Notes: generated from the sequence alone by a model not told the origin. 64,000 nt of DNA from Comamonas sp. BIGb0152 (GCF_024809975.1 NZ_JANUDY010000001.1:496001-560000); one strand, 5' to 3'. Positions 39,481-49,535 are shown, counted from the stretch's first letter. Made by a program: numbers and translations.

Positions 39481-40437
39481 TCAATCCTGGGCCTCTTCAC
39501 CCAGATCGGCCACATCGGCAATCTGCTGGCGGCCCTGCACCTCGCGCTGGCTGCGACCAGCCCAGTCACGGGCGAACTGGTGGGCCACCCGGCCGCTGCG
39601 CGAGCCGCGCTCCAGCGCCCAGACCAGGGCTTCGGGCCTGGCGGCCTCGATGTCAGACTCGGCTACACCCAGCGCTGAGAGCCATTGGCCCACCACACGC
39701 AGGTACTCGTCCTGGCTGAACGGGTAAAAGCTCACCCACAGGCCAAAGCGCTCGGACAGCGAAATCTTCTCCTCCACCACTTCGCCCGGATGGATCTCGC
39801 CGTTCTCGCCTTTTTGCTGGGCCAGGTTGTCGGTCATGTACTCGGGCAACAGGTGGCGGCGGTTGCTGGTGGCATAGACCAGCACATTCGGGGTGGCGGC
39901 GGAGACGGAGCCATCCAGAATCGACTTCATCGCCTTGTAACCCGGCTCGCCCTCTTCAAAACTCAGGTCATCGCAGTAGATGATGAATTTCTCAGGCCGG
40001 CCAGCGACCACATCGACGATGTCGGGCAGGTCGGTGAGATCGGCCTTGTCGACCTCGATCAGGCGCAGACCCTGGGGCGCATAGGCGTGCAGGCAGGCAC
40101 GGATCAAGGATGACTTGCCGGTACCGCGGGCACCGGTCAGCAGCACATTGTTGGCCGTGCTGCCGTGCACAAACTGCTCGGTATTGCGGGCAATCTTTTC
40201 CTTCTGGCCGTCGATGTTTTGCAGATCCGACAAGGACATGGCCCCCACATGGCGCACCGGCTCCAGCACGCCGCAGCCATTGGCGCGTTTGCGGTAGCGC
40301 CAGGCAATGGCCTCGCTCCAGTCGGCCGGCGCCTGCAGCGCCTGGGGCAAGACGGATTCGATGCGCTGCATCAGCTGCTCGGCGCGCTGCACCAAGCGCT
40401 CAAGCGGAGAGAAAGGGGAGGTGGAGGACTCGGTCAT
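39481..40437 (-). CDS. DUF815 family P-loop ATPase
   Basis: 318 residues from ATG 40437; a GTG at 40452 would add five. Walker A is LLTGARGTGKSSLI near 102-115, Walker B-like FIIYCDDLSFEEGEPGYKAM, and a sensor-like YATSNRRHLLPEYM. The C-terminal part has ERFGLWVSFYPFSQDEYL. The family is widespread AAA-like ATPases of unknown role. It lies downstream of argJ and upstream of the NUDIX gene, probably one transcription unit. Confidence 0.88.
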   Translation of the reverse strand: MTESSTSPFSPLERLVQRAEQLMQRIESVLPQALQAPADWSEAIAWRYRKRANGCGVLEPVRHVGAMSLSDLQNIDGQKEKIARNTEQFVHGSTANNVLLTGARGTGKSSLIRACLHAYAPQGLRLIEVDKADLTDLPDIVDVVAGRPEKFIIYCDDLSFEEGEPGYKAMKSILDGSVSAATPNVLVYATSNRRHLLPEYMTDNLAQQKGENGEIHPGEVVEEKISLSERFGLWVSFYPFSQDEYLRVVGQWLSALGVAESDIEAARPEALVWALERGSRSGRVAHQFARDWAGRSQREVQGRQQIADVADLGEEAQD

Positions 40438-40472
40438 GGTATCCAGACGCACAAGGTGGACGACGCCAGCGG

Positions 40473-40508
40473 GGCCGGCGCACGCCCTTGATCAGGGGCG
40501 GGCCGGCG
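40473..40508. repeat. GC-rich hairpin between argJ and the DUF815 gene
   Basis: Arms GCCGGC at both ends with inner GCCC/GGGC around a 7-base loop. No T-run on the minus strand, so probably not a terminator. Confidence 0.35.
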
Positions 40509-40524
40509 CGCTGGCTACGCGGTA

Positions 40525-41757
40525 TCAGGAGCGGTAGTCCGCGTTGATGCTCACATAGTCGTGGCTCAGGTCGCAGGTCCACAGCTGGGTGGATGCGCTG
40601 CCACGGCCCAGCTGCACACGCACCACAATCTCTTGCTGCTTCATCACGCGCTGGCCATCGGCCTCTTGGTAAGCCGGGTTGCGGCCGCCCTGGGTGGCCA
40701 CATGCACATCGTCCAGGTAGAGCTCGATCTGGGTCTGGTCCAGGTCGTCGATACCGGCATAGCCGACGGCGGCCAGAATGCGACCCAGGTTGGGATCGCT
40801 GGCAAAGAAGGCCGTTTTGACCAGCGGCGAATGCGCAATCGCATAGGCCACCAGGCGGCATTCCTCTTCATTGCGGCCTTGCTCCACCTCGATCTGGATG
40901 AACTTGGTGGCGCCCTCGCCATCGCGCACAATCGCCTGCGCCAGCTTTTGCGCCACTTCGCGCATGGCGGCCATCAAGGCCTGGCCATCGGCCGTATTCC
41001 AGTCGCTGACAGGCGCATTGCCCGCTTGGTTCGTAGCAACCACGACAAAGGAATCATTGGTCGACGTGTCGCCATCGATGGTGATGCGGTTAAAAGACTG
41101 GTCGGCCAAGGTCTTGGCCAAGGCTGGCATCAGCGCAGGGCTGATGGCGGCATCGGTGGCCAGAAAGCTCAGCATGGTGGCCATATTGGGGCGGATCATG
41201 CCCGCACCCTTGCTGATGCCGGTGACCTGCACCGTCTTGCCGCCGACCGTGGCCGACGCAGAAAACGCCTTGGGCAGGGTATCGGTGGTCATGATGCCCT
41301 CAGCCGCCTTGGCCCAGTGGCCCGGCTGCGCATCTGCAATGGCGGCAGGCAGGCCGGCGGTGATGCGGTCCACCGGCAGCGGCTCCATGATCACGCCAGT
41401 CGAGAACGGCAGCACTTGCTGGGCATCGATCTTGAGCAGGCCAGCGAGCGCATCGCAGGTGGCATGCGCGCGGGCCAGGCCGTCGGCGCCCGTGCCGGCA
41501 TTGGCATTGCCGGTGTTGATGACGATGGCACGGATGGCCTGGCCGTGGCTGGCCAGGTGCTCACGGCAGATCTGCACGGGCGCGGCGCAAAAGCGGTTCT
41601 GGGTGAACACGCCGGCCACATGGCTGCCTTCGTCCAACAAGAACACGGTCACATCCTTGCGGTTGGCCTTGCGCACGCCGGCCTCCGTCACACCAATGCG
41701 AATACCGGCGACAGCAGCCAGGTCCTGCGCTACGGGGGCTTTCAAATTGACGGGCAT
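40525..41757 (-). CDS. argJ: ArgJ, glutamate N-acetyltransferase / ornithine acetyltransferase
   Basis: 410 residues. The precursor self-cleaves before the nucleophilic threonine, here Thr194 in MATML ([20 protein letters not shown]). Other blocks are [11 protein letters not shown] near 80 and [10 protein letters not shown] near 240. It transfers acetyl from N-acetylornithine to glutamate in arginine synthesis; whether it also uses acetyl-CoA cannot be told. It is separated from secA by a terminator. Confidence 0.96.
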   Translation of the reverse strand: MPVNLKAPVAQDLAAVAGIRIGVTEAGVRKANRKDVTVFLLDEGSHVAGVFTQNRFCAAPVQICREHLASHGQAIRAIVINTGNANAGTGADGLARAHATCDALAGLLKIDAQQVLPFSTGVIMEPLPVDRITAGLPAAIADAQPGHWAKAAEGIMTTDTLPKAFSASATVGGKTVQVTGISKGAGMIRPNMATMLSFLATDAAISPALMPALAKTLADQSFNRITIDGDTSTNDSFVVVATNQAGNAPVSDWNTADGQALMAAMREVAQKLAQAIVRDGEGATKFIQIEVEQGRNEEECRLVAYAIAHSPLVKTAFFASDPNLGRILAAVGYAGIDDLDQTQIELYLDDVHVATQGGRNPAYQEADGQRVMKQQEIVVRVQLGRGSASTQLWTCDLSHDYVSINADYRS

Positions 41758-41781
41758 ATCAGTCTTTTCCTTGAAACCATG

Positions 41782-41814
41782 AAAAAAACGGGCGATGAAC
41801 CAGTCAAAGCCCGT
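41782..41814 (-). terminator. Intrinsic terminator after secA
   Basis: On the minus strand arms ACGGGC and GCCCGT enclose a 15-base loop and are followed by TTTTTTC. It lies 23 bp after the secA stop. Confidence 0.75.
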
Positions 41815-41836
41815 TGTGGTGAAGCGATCCGGTAAT

Positions 41837-44575
41837 TTAAGCGAGTTTACCGTGGCAAAGCTTGTATTTCTTGCCGCTGCCGCATGGGCATGGGTCGTTG
41901 CGGGCCACGCGCGCGCCTTCTGGCAGGGCCAGGGGCTCGCTGGCCTCAGCGTCTCCGGACTCGTCCGGGCCGCTGTAGGTCACATGGGCCGTGCGGTCAT
42001 TGCTTTGCTCCAGCTGCTCGGTGGCTTCATCGAGCTGCTCGGGCGAGCGGATCTGCACGGACATCATCACACGGGTGACCTGGGTCTTGACCTGGTCGAT
42101 CAGCTGGCTGAACAGTTCGAAGGCTTCGCGCTTGTATTCCTGCTTGGGCTGCTTTTGCGCATAGCCGCGCAGGTGGATGCCTTGGCGCAGATAGTCCAGA
42201 GCGGCCAAATGGTCGCGCCAGCTCGAATCCAGGGTCTGCAGCAGCACCGCACGCATGAACTGCATGAAGTTCTCCTTGCCCGCCTGCTCCAGCTTGTCGT
42301 TGAACAGGCGTGCGCCCTCGGCCACCACCTTCTCTTCGATTTCCTCGTCGGTGATCGATTCGGAGCTTTCGAGCAGTTGCACCAGCGGCAACTCGATCTG
42401 CCATTCGTCGCGCAGCACCTTCTCCAGACCTGCCAGGTCCCACTGCTCTTCCATCGATTGCACGGGAACATACTGGCGCACGATATCGGCCAGTGCGCTG
42501 TCGCGCATGCCATCAATCATCGGCGACAGGTCAGCCGCATCCAGAATCTCATTGCGCTGCTGGTAGATGACCTTGCGCTGGTCATTGGCCACATCGTCGT
42601 ATTCCAGCAATTGCTTGCGCATGTCGAAGTTGCGTGCTTCCACCTTGCGCTGGGCGCTTTCGATGGAGCGGGTCACAATGCCCGCCTCAATGGCTTCGCC
42701 ATCGGGCATCTTCAGGCGCTCCATGATGGCCTTGACACGGTCGCCCGCGAAAATGCGCATCAGCTGGTCGTCCAGCGACAGGTAGAAGCGCGAAGAACCG
42801 CGGTCACCCTGGCGACCGGCACGGCCACGCAGCTGGTTGTCAATACGGCGCGATTCATGGCGCTCGGTAGCAATGATGCGCAGGCCGCCCAGCTCGGTGA
42901 CCTTGTCGTGCTCGACCTTCCAGTCGGCGCGCAGGGCATCGACCTTGTTGCGGCGCTCGGTCTCGGACAGCGACTCATCGTTCTCGATGGCCGCAATCTG
43001 CTTTTCGATATTGCCACCCAGCACGATGTCGGTACCCCGGCCAGCCATATTGGTCGCAATGGTGATCACGCCCGGGCGTCCGGCCTGGGCAATGATGTCT
43101 GCCTCGCGCTCGTGCTGCTTGGCATTGAGCACCTGGTGAGGCAGGTTCTCTTTTTTCAGCATCTCGTCGATGATTTCCGAGTTCTCGATCGAGGTGGTGC
43201 CCACCAGCACCGGCTGGCCGCGCTCGTAGCACTCGCGGATGTCATTGATCGCGGCGGTGTATTTCTCGGGCGTGGTCTTGTAGACGCGGTCGAGCTGGTC
43301 GTCGCGCTTGCTAGGGCGGTTGGGGGGGATCACCACGGTCTCCAGACCATAGATTTCCTGGAACTCATAGGCCTCGGTATCGGCCGTACCCGTCATGCCG
43401 CCCAGCTTGTTGTACAGGCGGAAGTAGTTCTGGAAGGTGATCGATGCCAGGGTCTGGTTCTCAGCCTGGATTTCCACGCCTTCCTTGGCTTCCACCGCCT
43501 GGTGCAGGCCTTCGCTCCAGCGGCGGCCCGACATCAGGCGGCCGGTGAACTCATCGACAATCACGACCTCGCCGCCCTGCACCACATAGTGCTGGTCGCG
43601 GTGGTACAGGTGCTGGGCGCGCAGCGCCGCATACAGCTGGTGCACCAGGGTGATATTGGCCGGATCGTAGAGCGATGCGCCTTCGGCCAGCATGCCCTTT
43701 TCGGCCAGAATGCGCTCGGCCGCTTCGTAGCCTTGCTCGGTCAGGTGGATTTGGTGGCCCTTTTCATCGACCGTGAAATCACCGGGCTTGGTCACGCCCT
43801 CACCGGTGCGCGGATCGGCTTCACCTTCTTGGCGGGTGAGCGTGGGCACCACTTCGCGCATGGCCAAATAGGCGGCGGTATGGTCTTCGGCCTGGCCGGA
43901 GATGATCAGCGGCGTACGCGCCTCATCGATCAGGATCGAGTCCACCTCGTCAACAATCGCGAAATTGAGATTGCGCTGCACGCGCTCGCTCGCATCCTGC
44001 ACCATGTTGTCGCGCAGGTAGTCAAAGCCGTACTCGTTGTTGGTGCCGTAGGTGATGTCGGAGTGGTAGGCGGCCTGCTTTTCATGCTTGGGCAGCTGCG
44101 ACAGGTTGATACCGACGCTCAGACCCAGGAAGTTGTAGAGGCGGCCCATCCAGGTCGCGTCGCGGGTGGCCAGGTAGTCATTGACGGTCACCACGTGCAC
44201 GCCGCCGCCGCTCAAGGCGTTCAAATACACGGGCAAGGTGCCTGTCAGGGTCTTGCCTTCACCGGTGCGCATTTCGGCAATCTTGCCGTAATGCAGGGCC
44301 ATGCCGCCCAGCATCTGCACATCGAAGTGGCGCATCTTCATCACCCGCTTGGAGCCTTCACGCACCACGGCAAATGCCTCGGGAAGGATGTCGTCCAGCG
44401 ACTCTCCACCGGCGACCCGGTTTTTAAATTCCTGAGTCTTCTCGCGCAATTGCTCGTCGCTGAGCTTTTCGTACTCAGGCTCCATCGCGTTGATGCGCGT
44501 GACGACTTTGCGGTATTGCTTGAGCAGGCGATCATTGCGACTGCCAAAAATTTTGGTGAAGAAATTGGTTGCCAT
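41837..44575 (-). CDS. secA: SecA, preprotein translocase ATPase
   Basis: 912 residues. Nucleotide-binding domain 1 has [20 protein letters not shown] near 102 and [16 protein letters not shown] near 209. The preprotein-binding and helical domains follow, with GTDIVLGGN and the [20 protein letters not shown] block in nucleotide-binding domain 2. The C-terminus is the zinc SEC-C motif [17 protein letters not shown], which binds SecB. It drives post-translational export through SecYEG. It is divergent from the DciA-like gene. Confidence 0.98.
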   Translation of the reverse strand: MATNFFTKIFGSRNDRLLKQYRKVVTRINAMEPEYEKLSDEQLREKTQEFKNRVAGGESLDDILPEAFAVVREGSKRVMKMRHFDVQMLGGMALHYGKIAEMRTGEGKTLTGTLPVYLNALSGGGVHVVTVNDYLATRDATWMGRLYNFLGLSVGINLSQLPKHEKQAAYHSDITYGTNNEYGFDYLRDNMVQDASERVQRNLNFAIVDEVDSILIDEARTPLIISGQAEDHTAAYLAMREVVPTLTRQEGEADPRTGEGVTKPGDFTVDEKGHQIHLTEQGYEAAERILAEKGMLAEGASLYDPANITLVHQLYAALRAQHLYHRDQHYVVQGGEVVIVDEFTGRLMSGRRWSEGLHQAVEAKEGVEIQAENQTLASITFQNYFRLYNKLGGMTGTADTEAYEFQEIYGLETVVIPPNRPSKRDDQLDRVYKTTPEKYTAAINDIRECYERGQPVLVGTTSIENSEIIDEMLKKENLPHQVLNAKQHEREADIIAQAGRPGVITIATNMAGRGTDIVLGGNIEKQIAAIENDESLSETERRNKVDALRADWKVEHDKVTELGGLRIIATERHESRRIDNQLRGRAGRQGDRGSSRFYLSLDDQLMRIFAGDRVKAIMERLKMPDGEAIEAGIVTRSIESAQRKVEARNFDMRKQLLEYDDVANDQRKVIYQQRNEILDAADLSPMIDGMRDSALADIVRQYVPVQSMEEQWDLAGLEKVLRDEWQIELPLVQLLESSESITDEEIEEKVVAEGARLFNDKLEQAGKENFMQFMRAVLLQTLDSSWRDHLAALDYLRQGIHLRGYAQKQPKQEYKREAFELFSQLIDQVKTQVTRVMMSVQIRSPEQLDEATEQLEQSNDRTAHVTYSGPDESGDAEASEPLALPEGARVARNDPCPCGSGKKYKLCHGKLA

Positions 44576-44713
44576 GCGAACAGAACCACACAGCAGGCGA
44601 TAGCACTTGCGTCCACCCCTGCCATGCGACCGGAATTCCTAGTGTTTAGTGTTGTGTCAGATGGAGGCAATGACCCCGGCTTCAATACCGAAAACCATGC
44701 CTGCCGAATAAAA

Positions 44714-44737
44714 CATTCTACAACCCTGAATAGAATG
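44714..44737. promoter_or_regulatory. 7-bp inverted repeat in the secA/dciA-like spacer
   Basis: Arms CATTCTA and TAGAATG flank a 10-base loop in the 231-bp divergent spacer. The arms include -10-like TAGAAT on both strands. It may be an operator or a pair of overlapping promoters. Confidence 0.35.
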
Positions 44738-44806
44738 CGTTGTGGCAGGTGCATTGCAATGTATGGCTATCGCGCCTGACCCGCCTATGGACACCCCTCC
44801 CCCACC

Positions 44807-45115
44807 ATGATCAAGCCCCAACGTCGGCATTTCGCCGTCACCGTAGAACAAGCCGCGAACGAGGCGCCCAGCTTGGCCAGCCTGGTGGCTTTGACGCGGG
44901 AGTCCACTGCCCGTTACCAGCTGGTGGAATTCCTCATTCCCCCGATGCTGCGCGCATCGATCAAGCCAGGCCCGATTGACGGCGACCAGTGGTGCCTGCT
45001 GGTGGCCAACAACGCCTGCGCCGCCAAGATGAAGCAGCTGCTGCCCGCGATGGCCGCCCATCTGCGCGTCAAAGGCTACCCGACAGCCGATATTCGCCTC
45101 AAAGTACTGTGCTGA
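44807..45115 (+). CDS. DUF721/DciA-like protein
   Basis: 102 residues. The fold pattern has YQLVEFLIPPMLRASIKPGP and CLLVANNACAAKMKQLLPAM, then the closing ADIRLKV strand, matching DUF721. DciA-type proteins load or assist the replicative helicase DnaB in bacteria lacking DnaC. The position divergent from secA is common for this family in betaproteobacteria. It is small and assigned by eye. Confidence 0.75.
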   Translation: MIKPQRRHFAVTVEQAANEAPSLASLVALTRESTARYQLVEFLIPPMLRASIKPGPIDGDQWCLLVANNACAAKMKQLLPAMAAHLRVKGYPTADIRLKVLC

Positions 45116-45152
45116 CCCGCCGCCGCCCGCGCCACAGCCAAGCCCGGACGCG

Positions 45153-45187
45153 AAAAAGCCGTTCACAGCGCTTGCTGAGAACGGCTT
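45153..45187 (-). terminator. Intrinsic terminator after tRNA-Thr
   Basis: Arms AAAGCCGTTC and GAACGGCTTT with an inner CAGC/GCTG around GCTT. On the minus strand it ends in TTTTT. It also lies 37 bp after the dciA-like gene and could serve both strands. Confidence 0.85.
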
Positions 45188-45198
45188 TGAAATGCTTC

Positions 45199-45274
45199 TG
45201 GTGCCGGTTATCGGAATCGAACTGATGACCTACCGCTTACAAGGCGGTTGCTCTACCAACTGAGCTAAACCGGC
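45199..45274 (-). tRNA. tRNA-Thr (anticodon TGT)
   Basis: A 76-base cloverleaf reads 5-prime from 45274. The acceptor stem GCCGGTT pairs AACCGGC, followed by A and an encoded CCA. The D-loop has AGCTCAGTTGGTAGAGC, the anticodon loop CTTGTAA gives anticodon TGT (codon ACA), and the T-loop is TTCGATT. It lies directly downstream of sspB and is followed by a terminator. Confidence 0.96.
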
Positions 45275-45280
45275 AACATC

Positions 45281-45315
45281 CGGCATTCTATACGGGATTG
45301 CCCGTAAAAATGCCG
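45281..45315. repeat. Nested inverted repeat between sspB and tRNA-Thr
   Basis: Outer arms CGGCAT/ATGCCG and inner CGGG/CCCG fill the short spacer. There is no T-run; it may be a processing or pausing structure for a co-transcribed tRNA. Confidence 0.4.
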
Positions 45316-45322
45316 AGATTGG

Positions 45323-45844
45323 CTATTTGACCAGCTTGAGAGAGGGCTTGCCCGCCTTCGCGGCCCGGGCTGGCGCCTTCGCCTCTGGCGAGGCTTCATC
45401 GCTGGAAGTCACCACCTGCATGACCGGTGTGGCCGCGTCCGATGCCGTGGCAGCATCGCCGCCCTCTTCACTGGCGCCCTGCAGCGCCGAGATGGCGATC
45501 TCTGCATCGTCGTCCAGCAAGTCCTCGGGTGGCGGAAAGCCCATGCCTTGGCCGGTTTCCCGCGCAAAAATGGCGACCACGCGGCTCACCGGCACCATGA
45601 TGTCGCGCGGAACCCCGCCAAAACGGGCCGTGAACTCGATGTAGTCATTGCCCAGCTTGAGCGCGCTGGTGGCGTCATAGCTGATGTTGAGCACAATTTC
45701 GCCGTCTTTGACAAACTCGCGCGGAACCATCACGGTTTTGTCCACGCGAACACTCAGGTACGGGGTCAGACCATTGTCATTGCACCACTCCACCCAGGCG
45801 CGGATCAGGTAGGGCTGGGTGGATGTTGTCTGGATTTCACTCAT
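45323..45844 (-). CDS. sspB: SspB, ClpXP specificity-enhancing factor
   Basis: 173 residues. The substrate-binding domain (about 1-110) includes TQPYLIRAWVEWCNDNGLTP, VNLNISYDATSALKLGND-like VLNISYDATSALKLGNDYIE and ARFGGVPRDIMVPVSRVVAI. The long flexible tail ends in the short C-terminal motif AGKPSLKLVK that docks to ClpX. It delivers ssrA-tagged proteins to ClpXP. It lies downstream of sspA, the usual pair. Confidence 0.96.
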   Translation of the reverse strand: MSEIQTTSTQPYLIRAWVEWCNDNGLTPYLSVRVDKTVMVPREFVKDGEIVLNISYDATSALKLGNDYIEFTARFGGVPRDIMVPVSRVVAIFARETGQGMGFPPPEDLLDDDAEIAISALQGASEEGGDAATASDAATPVMQVVTSSDEASPEAKAPARAAKAGKPSLKLVK

Positions 45845-45866
45845 TGGGCACTTTCTGCTCTCAGCC

Positions 45867-45912
45867 GCGCCAGGGGATGCATCCCGCTGGCGCAGCCCGC
45901 ACGCAGCGGGCT
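45867..45912 (-). repeat. Two adjacent hairpins between sspA and sspB
   Basis: Hairpin one has arms GCGCCAG/CTGGCGC with a palindromic centre (45867-45893). Hairpin two has arms AGCCCGC/GCGGGCT around 5 bases (45894-45912). Neither is followed by a long T-run in the minus direction, so they may act in mRNA processing or partial attenuation. Confidence 0.5.
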
Positions 45913-45922
45913 CTTCGGCTTT

Positions 45923-46534
45923 TTACTTGCGCATGACCTTTTCGGACGGCGTCAGTGCCTCGATGTAGGCGGGACGCGAGAAGATGCGCTCGGCATACTT
46001 CAGCAGCGGCGCCGCATTCTTGGACAGCTCGATACCGTAGTAGTCCAGGCGCCACAGCAGTGGGGCAATGGCCACGTCCAGCATCGAGAAGTTCTCGCCC
46101 AGGATGAACTTGTTCTTCAGGAACACCGGTGCCATCTGGGTCAGGCGGTCACGGATCTGCGAGCGGGCCTTTTCCAGTGCCTTTTCGTTGCCCTTGACGG
46201 CGCGCTCTTCGAGCGTGTGCACATGGGTGAACAGCTCTTTTTCGAAGTTCAGCAGGAACAGACGCACACGGGCGCGCTCGACGGGGTCGCCGGGCATCAG
46301 CTGCGGGTGGGGGAAGCGCTCGTCGATGTACTCGTTGATGATGTTCGACTCATACAGGATCAGATCACGTTCGACCAGGATAGGTACCTGGCCATAGGGG
46401 TTCATCACACTGATGTCTTCGGGCTTGTTGAACAGGTCCACATCACGGATTTCAAAATCCATACCCTTTTCAAACAGCACAAAGCGGCAGCGGTGGGAGA
46501 AAGGGCAGGTAGTTCCCGAATAAAGCACCATCAT
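45923..46534 (-). CDS. sspA: SspA, stringent starvation protein A (GST fold)
   Basis: 203 residues from ATG 46534 (MMVLYSGTTCPFSHRCRF); a TTG at 46597 would add an unlikely 21-residue leader. A thioredoxin-like N-terminal domain with CPFSHRC and PYGQVPILVERDLILYESN is followed by a helical GST C-terminal domain. SspA binds RNA polymerase and lacks glutathione activity in E. coli. A GAGGAG ribosome site precedes the start. It is downstream of petC, a common order in this group. Confidence 0.95.
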   Translation of the reverse strand: MMVLYSGTTCPFSHRCRFVLFEKGMDFEIRDVDLFNKPEDISVMNPYGQVPILVERDLILYESNIINEYIDERFPHPQLMPGDPVERARVRLFLLNFEKELFTHVHTLEERAVKGNEKALEKARSQIRDRLTQMAPVFLKNKFILGENFSMLDVAIAPLLWRLDYYGIELSKNAAPLLKYAERIFSRPAYIEALTPSEKVMRK

Positions 46535-46657
46535 GGTGAGAGGCTCCTCAAAATCAAAAAAGAGTGGACTGCAGTCAATGCCGCCCACTCTACACAAATC
46601 GGCTACCCAAATTCAAGCCCTGCTCACAGGGCCAGAACCGGCTGCACGCAAATACGT

Positions 46658-47422
46658 TTACTTCACATCTTTCCAGAACGCCGCATTCAGACGCCAGGTG
46701 ATGAAGATGAGTCCCAGCAAAAATATCAACACCCCAACGCCGACGCGTATACGGGTGTTCTGGTTGGGATCACCCATCCATTGTAGATAGTTCACCAAAT
46801 CACCCACACTCTGATCGAATTCGGTCGAACTGAGCTTGCCCGGCGTGACTTGGTTCCACCCGGTAAAAATCTGGGTTTTGTGCCCGTGCTCCTGCACCTC
46901 TTGGTAGACCGGCACCCGCACACCTTGCAGCTCCCATAGCACATGGGGCATGCCCACCGAGGGAAAGGCCAGGTTGTTCCAGCCTGTGGCCTTGGTGTCG
47001 TCCTTGTAGAAAGTGCGCAAGAAGGTGTAGAGGTAATCCGCGCCCGTGCCCTGGTGGCTGGCGCGCGAGCGTGCCACCAAGGTCAGGTCGGGGGGATTGG
47101 CACCAAACCACTCCTTGGCCTGCTTGGGGTCGATGGAGGCCTTCATGGTCTCGCCCACCTTGTCGGTGGCGAACAGCAGGTTGTCCTTGATCTGCTGCTC
47201 GGTCAGGCCGATGTCTTGGAGGCGGTTGTAGCGCATGAAGGCGGCCGAGTGGCAGCTGAGGCAGTAGTTGACAAACAGCTTGGCGCCGTTTTGCAGCGAG
47301 ACGGTATCCGTGGTGTTAGGTTTGAACTTGTCCCAGGCGACACCGCCCTCTGCGGCCTGCACCGAGGCTGCGCCCAACAGGACGCTCAGGCCCAGCCATG
47401 CGGAGAGAATTGTTTTTTTCAT
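46658..47422 (-). CDS. petC: PetC, cytochrome c1 of the bc1 complex
   Basis: 254 residues. A signal peptide (MKKTILSAWLGLSVLLGAAS) precedes the mature protein. Covalent haem binds C54 and C57 with H58 as ligand (CLSCH). PSVGMPHVLWELQG contains the distal region, and the C-terminal anchor is VGVGVLIFLLGLIFITWRL. It passes electrons from the Rieske protein to a soluble cytochrome. It is third in petA-petB-petC. Confidence 0.97.
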   Translation of the reverse strand: MKKTILSAWLGLSVLLGAASVQAAEGGVAWDKFKPNTTDTVSLQNGAKLFVNYCLSCHSAAFMRYNRLQDIGLTEQQIKDNLLFATDKVGETMKASIDPKQAKEWFGANPPDLTLVARSRASHQGTGADYLYTFLRTFYKDDTKATGWNNLAFPSVGMPHVLWELQGVRVPVYQEVQEHGHKTQIFTGWNQVTPGKLSSTEFDQSVGDLVNYLQWMGDPNQNTRIRVGVGVLIFLLGLIFITWRLNAAFWKDVK

Positions 47423-47440
47423 CGTGGGGTGCTTTCTGGT

Positions 47441-48889
47441 TCAGTGCGCATGGAAGGTGACGCGCTCAGGCACCGGCTTGGGCGTGCCTTTGCGGCTCCA
47501 CCACGGCATCAGCAGAAAAAAGCCAAAGTAGAACAAGGTGCCCACCTGGGAGACTTTTTCACCCATCGGCGATGGCGGCTGCACGCCCAGGTAGGCCAGC
47601 ACCACGAAGTTCACGACAAACACCGCATACACATATTTGTGCCAATGCGGTCGGTAGCGGATGGAGCGCACCGGGCTGTGGTCCAGCCAGGGCAGGAAGA
47701 ACAGGATGATGACGGCCAGACCCATCACTACCACGCCCCAGAACTTGGCATCGATACCGCCCAGCGCCGCAACACCGGTGAACGCGAAGGCGCCGAACAG
47801 TGCCAGCACCACCAAGGCCACCACCACCAGCAGGCCCTTGAGCACAGCCGCCATGCGGGTCTTGATGCACACATAGGCCACGGCAGCGACCAGGATCACC
47901 GACAAGGCCACCATCATCTCGCCGGTGATGGCGCGCAGCATGGAGTAGAACGGCGTGAAATACCACACGGGCGCAATATGGTTGGGCGTCTTCAGCGGGT
48001 CGGCCGGGATGAAGTTGTTGTACTCCAGGAAGTAGCCACCCATCTCTGGCGCAAAGAACACAATCGCCGAGAAGATGAACAGAAACACCGCCACCCCAAA
48101 CAGGTCATGCACGGTGTAGTAAGGGTGGAAAGGCACGCCATCCAGCGGCCGGCCCTGTGCATCCTTGGGCGCATTGGGGCCCTTGATCTCGATGCCATCG
48201 GGGTTGTTCGAACCCACATCATGCAAAGCCAGCAAGTGCGCAGCCACCAGACCCAGCAGCACCAGTGGCACGGCAATCACATGGAAGGCGAAGAAGCGGT
48301 TCAAGGTGGCATCGCCCACCACATAGTCGCCCCGGATCAGCAGCGCCAGGTCCGGGCCGATAAAGGGAATGGCCGAGAACAGGTTAACGATCACCTGCGC
48401 GCCCCAGTACGACATCTGGCCCCAGGGCAGCAGATAGCCCATGAAGGCCTCGGCCATCAGGCACAGGAAGATGGCACAGCCAAACACCCAGACCAGCTCG
48501 CGCGGCTTGCGGTAGCTGCCGTACAACAGGCCGCGAAACATGTGCAGATAGACCACAACAAAAAAGGCCGAGGCGCCGGTGGAGTGCATGGTGCGGATCA
48601 GCCAGCCCCAGGGCACATCGCGCATGATGTACTCGACCGAGGCAAAGGCCTTTTCGGCATCGGGCTTGTAGTGCATCACCAAGAAGATGCCGGTGACGAT
48701 CTGGATCACCAGCACCAACAGCGCCAGCGAGCCAAAGATGTACCAGAAGTTGAAGTTCTTCGGTGCGTAGTACTCCGACATGTGGACCCGGTAGGCATCG
48801 AATGCCGTGGGAAAGCGGTTCTCCAGCCAGTTGCCGGCTTTGGCGCCCAATGTCGCGTTCGGCGATATGTCCTTGAATTCATGTGCCAT
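47441..48889 (-). CDS. petB: PetB, cytochrome b of the bc1 complex
   Basis: 482 residues. Eight or more membrane spans carry the haem-ligand histidines (MHSTGASAFFVVVYLHMFRG and FAFHVIAVPLVLLGLVAAHL). The quinol-site PEWY-type motif appears altered in this region, PVWYFTPFYSMLRAI. The C-terminal extension beyond residue 400 is usual for proteobacteria. It oxidises ubiquinol and moves protons. It lies nine bases after petA. Confidence 0.97.
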   Translation of the reverse strand: MAHEFKDISPNATLGAKAGNWLENRFPTAFDAYRVHMSEYYAPKNFNFWYIFGSLALLVLVIQIVTGIFLVMHYKPDAEKAFASVEYIMRDVPWGWLIRTMHSTGASAFFVVVYLHMFRGLLYGSYRKPRELVWVFGCAIFLCLMAEAFMGYLLPWGQMSYWGAQVIVNLFSAIPFIGPDLALLIRGDYVVGDATLNRFFAFHVIAVPLVLLGLVAAHLLALHDVGSNNPDGIEIKGPNAPKDAQGRPLDGVPFHPYYTVHDLFGVAVFLFIFSAIVFFAPEMGGYFLEYNNFIPADPLKTPNHIAPVWYFTPFYSMLRAITGEMMVALSVILVAAVAYVCIKTRMAAVLKGLLVVVALVVLALFGAFAFTGVAALGGIDAKFWGVVVMGLAVIILFFLPWLDHSPVRSIRYRPHWHKYVYAVFVVNFVVLAYLGVQPPSPMGEKVSQVGTLFYFGFFLLMPWWSRKGTPKPVPERVTFHAH

Positions 48890-48898
48890 GGCGCCTCC

Positions 48899-49495
48899 TT
48901 ATGCTTTTTTATCTTCGCCAATCAGCAGCCGGGTATCGGTCAGATACTGATGCGCTGGCACTTCCAGGTTGTCGGGCGCGGGCTTGTTCTTGAAGACGCG
49001 TCCGGCCAGGTCAAAAGTGGAGCCATGGCAGGGGCAGAGAAAGCCCCCTTTCCAGTCGTCGGGTAGGGAGGTCTGGGGACCCGCCTGCAGCTTGTCGACA
49101 GGCGAGCAGCCCAGGTGGGTGCAGATGCCGATCACGACCAGCACATCGGGCTTGATGGAGCGGGTTTCGTTCTTGGCGTAGGCCGGTGTGGGATAGGCTG
49201 TGCGCTCCGATTTGGGGTCGGCGAGCTGGCCGTCAAGCTGAGGCAGCTCGGCAAGCTGTTCTGGCGTGCGGCGCATGATCCAGATCGGCTTGCCGCGCCA
49301 TTCAGCGGTGATCTTTTCCCCAGGCTTGAGGTCCGAGATATCCACCTCAACGGCAGCGCCTGCGGCCTTGGCTTTTTCTGAAGGCTGGAACGAACTCACA
49401 AAAGGCACTGCGGTGGCCACTCCTCCGACGGCGCCTGCGCATCCCGACGCTATCAGCCACGTCCTTTTACTGGAGTCGATGGAAGAATCACTCAT
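48899..49495 (-). CDS. petA: PetA, Rieske iron-sulfur protein of the bc1 complex
   Basis: 198 residues. The [2Fe-2S] ligands are in CTHLGC (125-130) and CPCHGS (154-159). The uncleaved N-terminal anchor begins SSKRTWLIASGCAGAVGGVA, a KR variant of the Tat signal usual for Rieske proteins, so its export would depend on the TatABC encoded in this window. An AAGGAG site precedes the ATG. It is the first gene of petABC. Confidence 0.97.
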   Translation of the reverse strand: MSDSSIDSSKRTWLIASGCAGAVGGVATAVPFVSSFQPSEKAKAAGAAVEVDISDLKPGEKITAEWRGKPIWIMRRTPEQLAELPQLDGQLADPKSERTAYPTPAYAKNETRSIKPDVLVVIGICTHLGCSPVDKLQAGPQTSLPDDWKGGFLCPCHGSTFDLAGRVFKNKPAPDNLEVPAHQYLTDTRLLIGEDKKA

Positions 49496-49535
49496 GGGGC
49501 TCCTTGGTCAACGCTTATATCTCGGTTTTTGGCGG

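Noticed and set aside
41795-44779. 994-codon plus-strand open frame opposite secA
   Set aside because: SecA is complete on the minus strand; the opposite frame is a composition artefact.
46943-49066. 707-codon plus-strand open frame opposite petA-petC
   Set aside because: It is antisense to three intact bc1 genes; His/Gln-rich shadow composition.
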